From the NCBI GenBank assembly GCA_028554795.2, contig CM068839.1, positions 40,453,006 to 40,517,005 on the forward strand: a stretch of 64,000 nucleotides of DNA, read 5' to 3'. This DNA comes from Sinohyriopsis cumingii (lineage: Eukaryota; Mollusca; Bivalvia; Unionida; Unionidae). How positions within the stretch are numbered: position 1 is the first letter of the stretch; the number at the start of each line of letters is the position of its first letter. The position numbers and the translations under genes were made by a program. Shown one piece after another: positions 1 through 11,346 of this stretch. Below the pieces are notes generated by a model that did not search any database, had not been told where the DNA came from, and worked only from the letters and a program-made list of their open reading frames with translations.

Positions 1-179
1 AGACTGCTTTTTTGCTGCCTTTTAATGCAGCTTTTAAGTCCAGTATCAATCTCAAGAACGACTGTGCTGCCAAAAAGGTATCTCAAGACAGGTGTTCTCT
101 TAATACACATCATTATACGACAAAATTTATTAGTGTGTAAGAATCTGGTCATAAGTGACTGCTAGTCTCCAGAAACAGT

Positions 180-297
180 GGCCTTTCAAATCAGAATTTT
201 ACTGTATTACTTTGTAATTTTACTTGATTCAAAATGAAATAGGCCTTTCAAACCAGATTTTTCTGTATTACTTTGTAATTTTACTTGATTTAAAATT
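180..297. repeat. Direct duplication, 62-bp unit x2
   Basis: Two adjacent copies start with GGCCTTTCAAA at 180 and 242 and continue through CTGTATTACTTTGTAATTT. They differ by a few substitutions. No coding signal. Confidence 0.85.
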
Positions 298-303
298 CAT
301 GAA

Positions 304-1570
304 TCCAAAGTCATCTTGCTATTGCTAAAAGAATTTTCACCAAACCTCAAAAGTGCTTTCTTTTCTTCACCCAATCCCCACTAATGTATTGCCTTAAACT
401 GTCAACTTGCTTCAAAGGAACTCCCCCTATAAGCTTCCTGTTGTCTGAAACAGTATTTGGTTGGTAGGCTTTAATGACACTTTTAGCAAATGATTAGCTA
501 TATTAAAGCCATTAGCTACTGATTACCAGTCTGATGCCACACCAACTAAACTACAACAGCATCCCTTGAAACAGCTCAATGAAAATTATTGTTTCACACA
601 CACCGTATTGCTGTGCAATAGCATCTTCCTCAATCACATAACTGATGAGAACCAGTCTGATGCCAGTTTACTTATCAGCAGCATGGATTAGAGAGGAAAT
701 CTGCTACTATAAATAAGAGTAGCAGCAAACAGCACTGTGTCTGTTCGTCACATGCTACACTAACTTTTGGATATTATTTTCATTTCTTTTTCCATTTCCT
801 GAGAAACAAATTAATTTTAACAACAAGCAAAACAGTAGTGAGATGATTCAGGTTTTAAACATTTCTACATTCAATGTATTCATTTTAAAAAAACAAAAAA
901 CATTTTAACATTTTCAATGGATAACACTTGACCTAAAGAGGACTGACCAGCTTTTGCGAATGGGAGTTTCAGCATGAAGCACGGAGTCACCAAAGGTAGT
1001 ATTTTCAAAAACTTATCTATTCTTGTTGTTTATTTACTCTGTGTCTATAAATGAAACAAATATTCTTCTCTTTAAACACCAAAAACCTCCTTCTTGCAAT
1101 CTCCTTTTAAAGTTATTTCCATGTATTTTTGTAACCCATGAAATGAAATTAATAACAGAAACAGACATTACATTTATAATTGTATATACAATTACATAGT
1201 CTAGCTAGGGTAACTGATGAAAATATCTACATCAGAACTTCAGTTATCCATCACCCTATTAACCGTCAGTCTCTGTTAACCATCAGGGCACTGTACTCCA
1301 AAATATTAAAAACAGGTACATGTACATATGTAGATATTATGATTTTTGGATGAACCTGTCTATTGTATAATACTTTTAATGTACATATTCTGTTACCTGT
1401 CTATTCTCATATCCATCATGGTCTCGGTCCAGCAACTTGATAGATAATCGAAGTTCTACTGTATCTTAAAAAAGCTATACCTTTGCAAATTTGCTGGTGT
1501 ATACATGCTACAAAACTCAGCTCTGCCTTTTCATTATACATCTACAAATCCGTGTCATCAATTTTTATTC
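304..1570. other. No recognisable gene
   Basis: AT-rich non-coding sequence with many stops in all frames. A short motif (CCAGTCTGATGCCA) recurs near 527 and 653. I see no RNA gene or repeat array. Confidence 0.5.
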
Positions 1571-1656
1571 TACTGTACCTGTATATATGAGCACAGACCC
1601 TGATCTGGTAATGCATTAAGCATGGCAGATCAGTGGCATATGCTCTTTGTAGATGG
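1571..1656. mobile_element. Single-hairpin remnant of the double-hairpin foldback family
   Basis: CACAGACCCTGATCTGG, an apex with ATGCATTA, and CATGGCAGATCAG match one internal hairpin of the family best seen at 20751-20959. The outer inverted ends are barely recognisable, so this is a decayed or internally deleted copy. Confidence 0.4.
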
Positions 1657-1860
1657 GTGTTTTTTTTTATACTTTGATAACAATGGCAAATTCATACTGA
1701 TACTGCATCAAGATTCACAAAATAAAAACGTATTCTATATTCCCACTGAAAAAGGAGATAGCTATTTGATTTTTGGTTAATTTTCTAATTACTAATGCTG
1801 GACAAACAAAGTTTCTTTCAAACAGTCACAAGTACACCACAAGCACTATAGAGTAAAAAT

Positions 1861-4200
1861 GATTTAATATATTCATCCATGTAGCTAGCTTGTGTTACAA
1901 ATAAGAGGACTAACACCAATGATTTAATACATTCATCCATGTAGCTAGCTGGTGTTACAAATAAGAGGACTAACACCAATGATTTAATACATTCATCCAT
2001 GTAGCTAGCTGGTGTTACAAATAAGAGGACTAACACCAATGATTTAATATATTCATCCATGTAGCTAGCTGGTGTTACAAATAAGAGGACTAACACCAAT
2101 GATTTAATATATTCATCCATGTAGCTAGCTGGTGTTACAAATAAGAGGACTAACACCAATGATTTAATATATTCATCCATGTAGCTAGCTGGTGTTACAA
2201 ATAAGAGGACTAACACCAATGATTTAATATATTCATCCATGTAGCTAGCTGGTGTTACAAATAAGAGGACTAACACCAATGATTTAATACATTCATCCAT
2301 GTAGCTAGCTGGTGTTACAAATAAGAGGACTAACACCAATGATTTAATACATTCATCCATGTAGGTAGCTGGTGTTACAAATAAGAGGACTAACACCAAT
2401 GATTTAATACATTCATCCATGTAGGTAGCTGGTGTTACAAATAAGAGGACTAACACCAATGATTTAATACATTCATCCATGTAGCTAGCTGGTGTTACAA
2501 ATAAGAGGACTAACACCAATGATTTAATACATTCATCCATGTAGCTAGCTGGTGTTACAAATAAGAGGACTAACACCAATGATTTAATATATTCATCCAT
2601 GTAGCTAGCTGGTGTTACAAATAAGAGGACTAACACCAATGATTTAATACATTCATCCATGTAGCTAGCTGGTGTTACAAATAAGAGGACTAACACCAAT
2701 GATTTAATACATTCATCCATGTAGCTAGCTGGTGTTACAAATAAGAGGACTAACACCAATGATTTAATATATTCATCCATGTAGCTAGCTGGTGTTACAA
2801 ATAAGAGGACTAACACCAATGATTTAATATATTCATCCATGTAGCTAGCTGGTGTTACAAATAAGAGGACTAACACCAATGATTTAATACATTCATCCAT
2901 GTAGGTAGCTGGTGTTACAAATAAGAGGACTAACACCAATGATTTAATATATTCATCCATGTAGCTAGCTGGTGTTACAAATAAGAGGACTAACACCAAT
3001 GATTTAATACATTCATCCATGTAGCTAGCTGGTGTTACAAATAAGAGGACTAACACCAATGATTTAATATATTCATCCATGTAGCTAGCTGGTGTTACAA
3101 ATAAGAGGACTAACACCAATGATTTAATACATTCATCCATGTAGCTAGCTGGTGTTACAAATAAGAGGACTAACACCAATGATTTAATACATTCATCCAT
3201 GTAGCTAGCTGGTGTTACAAATAAGAGGACTAACACCAATGATTTAATACATTCATCCATGTAGCTAGCTGGTGTTACAAATAAGAGGACTAACACCAAT
3301 GATTTAATACATTCATCCATGTAGCTAGCTGGTGTTACAAATAAGAGGACTAACACCAATGATTTAATACATTCATCCATGTAGCTAGCTGGTGTTACAA
3401 ATAAGAGGACTAACACCAATGATTTAATATATTCATCCATGTAGCTAGCTGGTGTTACAAATAAGAGGACTAACACCAATGATTTAATACATTCATCCAT
3501 GTAGGTAGCTGGTGTTACAAATAAGAGGACTAACACCAATGATTTAATACATTCATCCATGTAGCTAGCTGGTGTTACAAATAAGAGGACTAACACCAAT
3601 GATTTAATACATTCATCCATGTAGCTAGCTGGTGTTACAAATAAGAGGACTAACACCAATGATTTAATACATTCATCCATGTAGCTAGCTGGTGTTACAA
3701 ATAAGAGGACTAACACCAATGATTTAATATATTCATCCATGTAGCTAGCTGGTGTTACAAATAAGAGGACTAACACCAATGATTTAATACATTCATCCAT
3801 GTAGCTAGCTGGTGTTACAAATAAAAGGACTAACACCAATGATTTAATACATTCATCCATGTAGCTAGCTGGTGTTACAAATAAGAGGACTAACACCAAT
3901 GATTTAATATATTCATCCATGTAGCTAGCTGGTGTTACAAATAAGAGGACTAACACCAATGATTTAATATATTCATCCATGTAGCTAGCTGGTGTTACAA
4001 ATAAGAGGACTAACACCAATGATTTAATATATTCATCCATGTAGCTAGCTGGTGTTACAAATAAGAGGACTAACACCAATGATTTAATATATTCATCCAT
4101 GTAGCTAGCTGGTGTTACAAATAAGAGGACTAACACCAATGATTTAATATATTCATCCATGTAGCTAGCTGGTGTTACAAATAAGAGGACTAACACCAAT
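1861..4200. repeat. 60-bp satellite, 39 near-identical copies
   Basis: Exactly 39 head-to-tail 60-bp units, each starting GATTTAATAY. Nearly all variation is at two sites: T/C at unit base 10, and GTAGCTAGCT versus GTAGGTAGCT. The G variant appears only on C-type units, at 2341, 2401, 2881 and 3481. Each unit holds an inverted repeat, TGGTGTTA then a 13-nt spacer then TAACACCA, and the 8-bp palindrome AGCTAGCT. The first unit has a base change (TTGTGTTA) that breaks the hairpin arm. Because 60 is divisible by 3, the minus strand is open for 818 codons with a 20-residue period; this is probably not a protein gene. Confidence 0.97.
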
Positions 4201-4235
4201 GAAAAAGTCATGCAAATATTTGCTACATTACAGTC

Positions 4236-4292
4236 AACCTGTTTATCAAGGACATTCAATGGGCCATAACACATGTCCTTTATGGGCAGGTT
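4236..4292. mobile_element. Small foldback sequence, AACCTGT-type arms
   Basis: AACCTGTTTATCAAGGACAT (4236-4255) pairs with 4273-4292 over 20 positions with four mismatches, leaving a 17-nt loop. A similar arm sequence occurs at 26260-26318, suggesting a dispersed foldback family. It lies 36 bp beyond the end of the 60-bp satellite. Confidence 0.45.
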
Positions 4293-4300
4293 TCCTTTAT

Positions 4301-5007
4301 ATAGAGGTTTTTATATTGAGGTTAACACAATAAAATAAGCTAATGGAGATAACTCTGAACATTGATTTTTGTATGCTATCAATAGTGTGAAGTATGAACC
4401 ATTGTTTCACAAGACAATGAAAAACAAGTACCCGTGTAAACTTCCTTTTGACACAATCTTGCATGGATCTGCAAATATTCATTTCTGAATGGGACAAATT
4501 TACTGAACTTTTATAGATTTTGAAAAAATACATCTATACACAGAAATTGTTTCCATAACAGTTCACTTAAATATGTAAGAATAAACATGTAACAGATTTA
4601 CACTAATGCATTTTTCAAATAAGAAAGGAAAACAAATTTGGGAATAGTCAAGACAGTATTTTACAATGCCTAAGAAATTTATATCAATGATCATAATGAA
4701 GTTAAAACCTCAGTTAAGCCCAACAATATGTATAGAACCAGTCTACAAAGAATGACAGTAAAAAGATGTCATAGTAAAACCTAACAGTGACTAACAACAG
4801 TATTACAGAAGCACCAAACATAATGTCTCTAAGGTTTTACTTCATGAATAGAAAATGGTAACTTGTTTGATGCATACATGTCTAGTGTTTTATTCAAACA
4901 TTATGATATGAACAGAATTTTTGTGGAAAAATGGCAGTATTAGCTGATCTCAAACTCAAGATAGCAAACACTGGAGTACAGATTATTTATAAAGACTGTT
5001 ATACTGT
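4301..5007. other. No recognisable gene
   Basis: AT-rich sequence without a supported coding frame, RNA gene or repeat array. Confidence 0.5.
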
Positions 5008-5556
5008 TATACTCTAGAGAATGGAGGCCCTATCTTTGTGAAGTTATATACACTGGTTCCTTGATACTCAGAGAAAGTAAACCCCTATCCTTGTGACGTT
5101 ACATGGTTAAAATGCACATTGGTACTTTGATACTCGAGAATGGAGGACCTATGGTGAAGTTACAAGCTTAATAAACACATTGGTTCCTTCATTCTCTAAA
5201 GAAGGCAGGCCCTAGCCTTGAAGTTACAAGCTTAATAAACACATTGGTTCCTTGATTCTCTGAAGAAGGCAGGCCCTAGCCTTGAAGTTACAAGCTTAAT
5301 AAACACATTGGTTCCTTGATTATCTAAAGAAGGAAGGCCCTATTCTTGTGCAGTTACAAGCTTAATAAACACATTGGTTCCTTGATTCTCTAAAGAAGGA
5401 AGGCCCTATCCTTGAAGTTACAAGCTAATAAATGCATTGGTTCCTTGATACTCTAAAGAAGGAAGGCCCTATCCTTGTGCAGTTACAAGCTTAATAAACA
5501 CATTGGTTCCTTGATACTCTAAAAAAGGAAGGCCCTATCCTTGAAGTTACAAGCTA
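5008..5556. repeat. Degenerate 61-66 bp minisatellite, about 8 copies
   Basis: Copies are marked by CATTGGTTCCTTGAT near 5117, 5178, 5242, 5306, 5372, 5435 and 5501. Spacing varies because TGC is present or absent in the CCTTGTGCAGTTACAAGC segment. It is clearly related to the more uniform array at 6438-7236. Confidence 0.9.
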
Positions 5557-5813
5557 ATCGTTATGACCCTATGGTTTTAAACTATGGAACAGAACAAAAT
5601 GAGAACCCAACAAGTTGAATAAAATCAACAGATAATTTATTTCTCTAAGTTACAAAGTGAAAAGTTAAGAGACACTACAGCATGTGAACTAAATCCAAAA
5701 AAAAATCTTAAATGTCCTATCACAATTCTAAAAGTATAGAATTTTGTGAATGAATTCCAATCTTCAAGAATGTCACAATGATAGTCATGAATGTATTTGA
5801 ATTAGTTCTCAAT

Positions 5814-5957
5814 AATCCCAAACTACTGTACGAGTTGAAAGAGTCAATGAACACTTTGTATAATCCCAAACTACTGTACGAGTCCAAAGAGTCAATGAAC
5901 ACTTTGTATAATCCCAAACTACTGTACGAGTCCAAAGAGTCAATGAACACTTTGTAA
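5814..5957. repeat. 48-bp tandem repeat x3
   Basis: Units start AATCCCAAACTACTGTACGA at 5814, 5862 and 5910. The first differs by GTTGAAA in place of GTCCAAA. Confidence 0.93.
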
Positions 5958-6082
5958 TTCCAATTGATAATTCAGATAAATATTTCCTCTCAAATTATAT
6001 CTTATCACAACTATAAACTCTGATCACAGATTCCCAAATACTGATATTACACAGGAATTAATAATTTGTTTACTAAACCACT

Positions 6083-6086
<4 letters not shown>

Positions 6087-6166
<80 letters not shown>
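6087..6166. repeat. (AT)40 microsatellite
   Basis: Eighty bases of uninterrupted AT dinucleotide between the two related minisatellites. Confidence 0.98.
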
Positions 6167-6168
<2 letters not shown>

Positions 6169-6269
6169 TTACCTACAATACAATAATCATTCTAATGGAA
6201 AATCTCAACAACCTGTAAACAAGGTTTGGTCATGACCTCAAATTCTAATAAACATCTTCGTTATCATTT

Positions 6270-6403
6270 ACAATCATGAAAAACATCAGGTTTGCAAAAG
6301 CTCCACTAACACTTATAACAAAAGTCAGGTATGTAAAAACTCCACTTAAAGTCATGACAAAAGCCACATATGCAAAAAACTCCACTTGCAATCATAAAAA
6401 GTA
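6270..6403. repeat. Degenerate 40-50 bp tandem repeat, about 3 copies
   Basis: Recurring blocks of the form TCATGA..AAA..CA.GT.TGCAAAA.CTCCACT at about 6276, 6318 and 6355. Unit length is irregular. Confidence 0.6.
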
Positions 6404-6437
6404 AGGTACACAACACAAACCATTTACATAACAAAAT

Positions 6438-7236
6438 ATATTCACTGGTCCCCTGATACTCTAGAGAAAGAAGGCCTTATCCTTGTGCAGTCACAAGCTT
6501 AATAAACACATTGGTCCCCTGATACTCTACAGAAAGAAGGCCCTATCCTTGTGCAGTCACAAGCTTAATAAACACATTGGTCCCCTGATACTCTAGAGAA
6601 AGAAGGCCCTATCCTTGTGCAGTCACAAGCTTAATAAACACATTGGTTCCCTGATACTCTAGAGAAAGAAGGCCCTATCCTTGTGCAGTCACAAGCTTAA
6701 TAAACACATTGGTTCCCTGATACTCTAGAGAAAGAAGGCCCTATCCTTGTGCAGTCACAAGCTTAATAAACACATTGGTTCCCTGATACTCTAGAGAAAG
6801 AAGGCCCTATCCTTGTGCAGTCACAAGCTTAATAAACACATTGGTCCCCTGATACTCTAGAGAAAGAAGGCCCTATCCTTGTGCAGTCACAAGCTTAATA
6901 AACACATTGGTCCCCTGATACTCTAGAGAAAGAAGGCCCTATCCTTGTGCAGTCACAAACTTAATAAACACATTGGTCCCCTGATACTCTACAGAAAGAA
7001 GGCCCTATCCTTGTGCAGTCACAAGCTTAATAACACATTGGTCCCCTGATACTCTAGAGAAAGAATGCCCTATCCTTGTGCAGTCACAAGCTTAATAAAC
7101 ACATTGGTTCCCTGATACTCTAGAGAAAGAAGGCCCTATCCTTGTGCAGTCACAAGCTTAATAAACACATTGGTTCCCTGATACTCTAGAGAAAGAAGGC
7201 CCTATCCTTGTGCAGTCACAAGCTTAATATACAGAA
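6438..7236. repeat. 66-bp minisatellite, about 12 copies
   Basis: Uniform units run from CACATTGGTCCCCTGATACT to CAGTCACAAGCTTAATAAA, for example CCTTGTGCAG at 6481 and 6547. One unit near 7030 lacks an A. Two segregating forms alternate: GGTCCCC and GGTTCCC. Sister array of 5008-5556. Confidence 0.96.
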
Positions 7237-7355
7237 TGGTCCAAAGATACTTATTCAAGCTGTCTCCTTTTAAGTGAGTGCTCCCTATTTATAATGCTAT
7301 TCATGTGAATGTGTATATAACAATAGTGCACACAGCACCAAAATTGGTTACTTAG

Positions 7356-7635
7356 TCACTGTGTGTGCATGTGATTTGGATTTTCATATCGCTAATATGT
7401 CTGTGCAGTGTGGCAGTTTACAGTGTTGTCTAGCATTGGGGCATCATGTCTCACCCAGTCACATTATCCTGACACCAGGCCAACCAGTCCTAACACTAAC
7501 CTCTTAATGGCAAGCACCTAGCAAGACAGCTGTTATTATCATAATTCTAATTCTTTGGTATGACTCAGCCAAGGTTTGAACCCGTGACATCCCGCATCCA
7601 CAGGGAATGTTCTAACCACTAGGCCACTGCAGCGG
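7356..7635 (-). mobile_element. SINE-A copy 1 (tRNA-derived)
   Basis: On the minus strand the tRNA-like head comes first: a box A-like GTGGCCTAGTGGTTAGAAC, then a box B-like GGGTTCAAACC. The body follows and the copy ends in a GTG/CAC-rich tail. Flanking sequences TTGGTTACTTAG (7344-7355) and TTGGTTATTTAG (7636-7647) form a 12-bp target-site duplication with one mismatch. Related copies lie at 46542, 47637 and 55643. Non-autonomous; RNA polymerase III transcription is inferred from the box A/B matches. Confidence 0.82.
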
Positions 7636-7739
7636 TTGGTTATTTAGCATGTGAAATAAATTACAACTAACTCTTACAATCAAAAACCAAAGCTAAAGGG
7701 AAATAATTCAAGTAGCAATGATAAATACTAGATAGTCAG

Positions 7740-7990
7740 ATCAAAGTTTCATTTTAATCCAATGTATCTTTCAAAAGTTACTCAACTGAAATTTCCAGTC
7801 ACACTGGGTCCATGATGCCATTAAATCTGACTTAAAAACAGTGAAATCAAACTTTACTTATGTCTTTTTAATGTAAAGCTCCACACCAAATTTAATTTCA
7901 ATCGATCAAGTCTTTAAAATGATATCTAGTGGACATGAATTCATGACAAATATTATGTAATGGAACTGTATGGGATGAGATGTGATAGGT
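7740..7990. repeat. Dispersed repeat family R5, copy 1
   Basis: Contains ACCAAATTTAATTTCAATCG then ATCAAGTCTTTAAAATG and ends near GTATGGGATGAG. The same order of blocks occurs at 49850-50030 and 58548-58745. No coding capacity seen; the class of element is unknown to me. Confidence 0.55.
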
Positions 7991-8096
7991 AAAGAGAACG
8001 CAGTATTTTCCCTCCACAGAATACGAGAAAAAAAGAAAGAATAGTTTGATTTGTGAGTTTAATTCTGGTGTTCAGTACATGTTAGACTATATATAT

Positions 8097-8281
8097 GGTG
8101 CCAACATAATTGGTGGAGGAAAACCCCAGGACATGCATGGGGAAAAAAACAAAACATGATAAGCTTCTGGCAAGCTTTCTCATATACCAACTTTGGCTGA
8201 TTGAAGATTTGAACCCACGTGGACACATTGGAGATGTCAGAGATCCATAAAGGTGAATGCCTTCAACTGCTCAGGCACCCA
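8097..8281 (-). mobile_element. SINE-B, old decayed copy
   Basis: Shares GGTGGAGGAA, TTCTGGCAAGCTTTCTCAT and TTTGAACCCACGTGGA with the well-preserved copies (for example 42053-42303) in the same order. It lacks the AAC tail and has several indels. Confidence 0.7.
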
Positions 8282-8309
8282 AGGCCTTTAAATAAGAATA
8301 AAGAATACA

Positions 8310-8490
8310 TACCATATATCCTTACTTATAAGTTGAGTCCAACTGCACAGACCCAGATCTGATGTTGAATAATGTGCGAGTAGATATGGGTTTATGCACT
8401 TGGTTAGGAGTCATCAATAGAATAAATAAAGACTCTGATCTGCCAGTACATTATGCAGTTGTAGATTAGGGTCAGTGTTGTTTGCCGTAC
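8310..8490 (-). mobile_element. Double-hairpin foldback element, reverse orientation
   Basis: Starts ACCATATATC and CTTATAAGTTGAGTCCAACT. It then has the CACAGACCCAGATCTG hairpin, the linker GGTTAGGAGTCATC and the second hairpin (GACTCTGATCTGCCAGTACA). The far end is truncated. The strand label denotes order of the two hairpins relative to 20751-20959. Confidence 0.75.
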
Positions 8491-9664
8491 ATTTGTGTGA
8501 TAAATTTAACACTTATTAATCTGCCCAAAGAACCAATCCATTCTTATATAATGCCTAATAAAACACAATTTTTACATGTAGTCTGCAAAGGACCAATCTG
8601 AATATATGGGTATAGTGTGTAATAATATTTTTCTTCTGTGTCTGAACATTATACCACTGACGCTTTTGCAAAGTCATTAATCTTCCCTCAAAACAAACAA
8701 TAAACCAGTTCTTCCCTATTATTTATGGAACAAGTAACAAAGGATGCAGTGAGCCAGAAAAGTCTAGTAAAATCAAACAAGAAATTTTTTCATCTGGTAA
8801 TGCAAAGATGCCATGTATTGGGGAATAAAGGACAAAATTTATGATCAACAAACAGATAAATGATGTTCTATTTTGTCAAAGGTGCAATCATGGAAAAACC
8901 AGCAAAATTTCAGCAGACAGAAGTGATTATTCATCTGATTGTTTAAATTATTACAAATACCAAGGATTCTAATTTGAAATTTTTAAAATCCTTTCAGAGT
9001 ACATTCCCTGGACAAACACATAATTTTTAAACTGATAAGCATGCACCATTTTAAAAGAAACCTTTTCCCTCATATGGAAATGGATGTTGAACAGACCAAA
9101 GCAATCTCTTGCATGTCATAAGCAGTGACCAATGGGGCAAAACCTTTGCTGGAGACCTTTTCACTGATGATTTTCCAGTTAAAGGCCTGGCCATTTTAAT
9201 ACAGTGCATTTATAATCCCTTTGAAGTGAATAAGACTTTACTGGCCAAAAAGGATTTCAGGAATCCAATAGGTCACTGTTTCTTCTTTTCAAATGCTAAA
9301 TGTTAAAACCATTCTGTGATATTTCTGTGAACTAATGAGATTTTCAAATCTGCTGGTCTATGAGCAATACAACTAAATACTGGACTTTGTATATAAAGGA
9401 ATGAATCTATTTTTGGATCCATTTAAATTTTTAGTTGTCATTTCGGGGATATGTAATACCTGTTCTGCATTGAATAGCCATGATTGTGCTGATTTGCTGT
9501 TGAACCCTATATATATATTCTTGAAGAAACTTATTCAAAAACTGTTTTGTCATCATCAGAGAGCCATATAAACTGAATTCCACTACTTTTTGTTAAGAAG
9601 TTTCTATTATAAACATCAGAATTTGCCAAAGATGAACCACAGTAGCAAATACTATGAACAAAAC
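8491..9664. other. No recognisable gene
   Basis: AT-rich. A 65-codon open frame at 9109-9306 (+) has no recognisable domain, and I see no splice context for it; I do not call it a gene. Confidence 0.5.
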
Positions 9665-9823
9665 TAGCAATTGGAATTACTACACATGTATAATATTAGC
9701 AACTGGAATTAATACACATGTACAATACTAGCAAACTGAATTAATAAACATGTACAATAGTAGCAAACTGAATTAATACACATGTACAATACTAGCAAAC
9801 TGAATTACTATATATGTACAATA
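9665..9823. repeat. 32-bp tandem repeat, 5 copies
   Basis: Units begin TAGCAA at 9665, 9697, 9729, 9761 and 9793, and each contains a version of GAATTAATACACATGTACAA with point changes. Confidence 0.9.
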
Positions 9824-11090
9824 CAAACAGTTTGAATGATTTCTGTTTCATAATAAATAAATTTTTTACTTAAGAACAGTTTTTGGATGAATTCTGAATT
9901 ATAGGAACTGAATACCTGTGAAAGAACAAAACTGTCAGCTCAGAAGATTGGCATTCTAAATCATTAGGATTTCTTATCAACTCAAATATCACAAATATGT
10001 AGGTGACTGAAAACAAGACAACTGCATTTTTTGTCATAATATGTATACTCTTCATATTATGAAAAAACCCAGCAAATTTGAACAGTAATCAGAATCTGAT
10101 GGTGATGTTGCAATAATAATGATTGGTCCATATAAGCCCATGAAATTTTTGTGCAGTATTCTCTTTAGTGATTGGCTGCAATCATGAGAAATTTTTTTTT
10201 AACCCCGCCTTCAAGAATATTTTGTTTTCATTGAACAATTTTGGCTGCTATTTTTTGATTTGACTTGCAAAAGGGAATTGGGAAAAAATGGTCTTGTCTG
10301 TTTCAATATTGTCAATTTACCCTCAAAGGGGTTTGTTATGTCATGTGTAACATATTGTAACATGAAAAATGGCAAAACCCCTAAGACAAGAACAATAACA
10401 ACAAACAAAACTACCAGTATTGCTTAGATGATAACAAGGGTGGGGGTGAAGATGGATGGGCAGTACATCTGCAGCATGGAATCAACCCCTATATACAAGC
10501 TTGATTTAAATGTGAACTTACTGAAGTAAATAAACTCACCTTTGTTCATATAAGAATGTAGACATAAACCGGTCTCCCCAACTGACAGAACATTATCCAA
10601 CCATTATGCAGTAAAAGAGATTTGTTTACGTCTTCTATACAATCTAATGTTCCAAATCAAATATTACAAATATCCAGTCACAAATACATTACAGTAAATA
10701 TGTGTATTTCTGCATCCAGTAATCTTCTTTTCACAAAAATATTGCAACAATGTACTGTTTTGTTGTGATGTGGAATTTAAACATAAGCACTGTCACTGTG
10801 TTGTGTAGGCCAACTCAAATGGATACTGTTCACCGTATCAAACAATTTGACATCACATGCATTTATGCTGACAAATGTTTTGTCTTTTGTAAAATGTTCT
10901 ATTTGGCTGTACGCTTATTCTTTGATTTATAGTTATCAAAAATGTATAATATACTTTTAATATTTCAACATTGTTTGGAAATATTTTTTATGCACAACAA
11001 ATGAAAGGTAAATGTCTCTCAGAATGAACAAAATTATTCATTCTTCTATCTAAATAATTTCTACTGAAATAAAACTATGTGATAAAAAGA
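9824..11090. other. No recognisable gene
   Basis: Several 60-65 codon frames occur on both strands, but none shows a domain or compositional signal that distinguishes it from chance. Confidence 0.5.
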
Positions 11091-11195
11091 ATCTCAAATG
11101 GGTAATGATTTAATATTAAATTTATGAAATGCAAAAGCTGGACATTATTCAACTCGTTTCATAAATTCAATATTAAATAGTTACCCATTTGAGAT
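11091..11195. mobile_element. 105-bp near-perfect hairpin
   Basis: Arm 1 (11091-11129) begins ATCTCAAATGGGTAA. Arm 2 (11157-11195) is its reverse complement with only three mismatches over 39 bp. The loop is 27 nt. The size and lack of coding sequence fit a very small MITE, or a hairpin-RNA precursor. No second copy was seen in this window. Confidence 0.75.
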
Positions 11196-11346
11196 CCTCT
11201 ATAAACAAATCAGGGATATTTATATGAATAAGGAAGAGCTGAATATCTTGTAGTTCACTTCAAATATTTTTATTTAAAAAAAATCCACAAGCATTTTAGC
11301 ATCCTTCACAAGTTTACTGCCATGTACCAATAGTTTTTACATAAAT

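Noticed and set aside
1861-4200. CRISPR-like array
   Set aside because: Units are contiguous with no unique spacers, and the genome is eukaryotic. The same applies to the other arrays.
1818-4274. 818-codon minus-strand open frame
   Set aside because: It is the antisense reading of the 60-bp satellite. The length is explained by a unit divisible by 3 with no stop; the non-repeat ends are short and have no domain.
7560-7640. Functional tRNA gene
   Set aside because: Box A and B are present, but there is no full cloverleaf with a 7-bp acceptor stem, and the same sequence is the head of a four-copy repeat with a target duplication, so it is a SINE.
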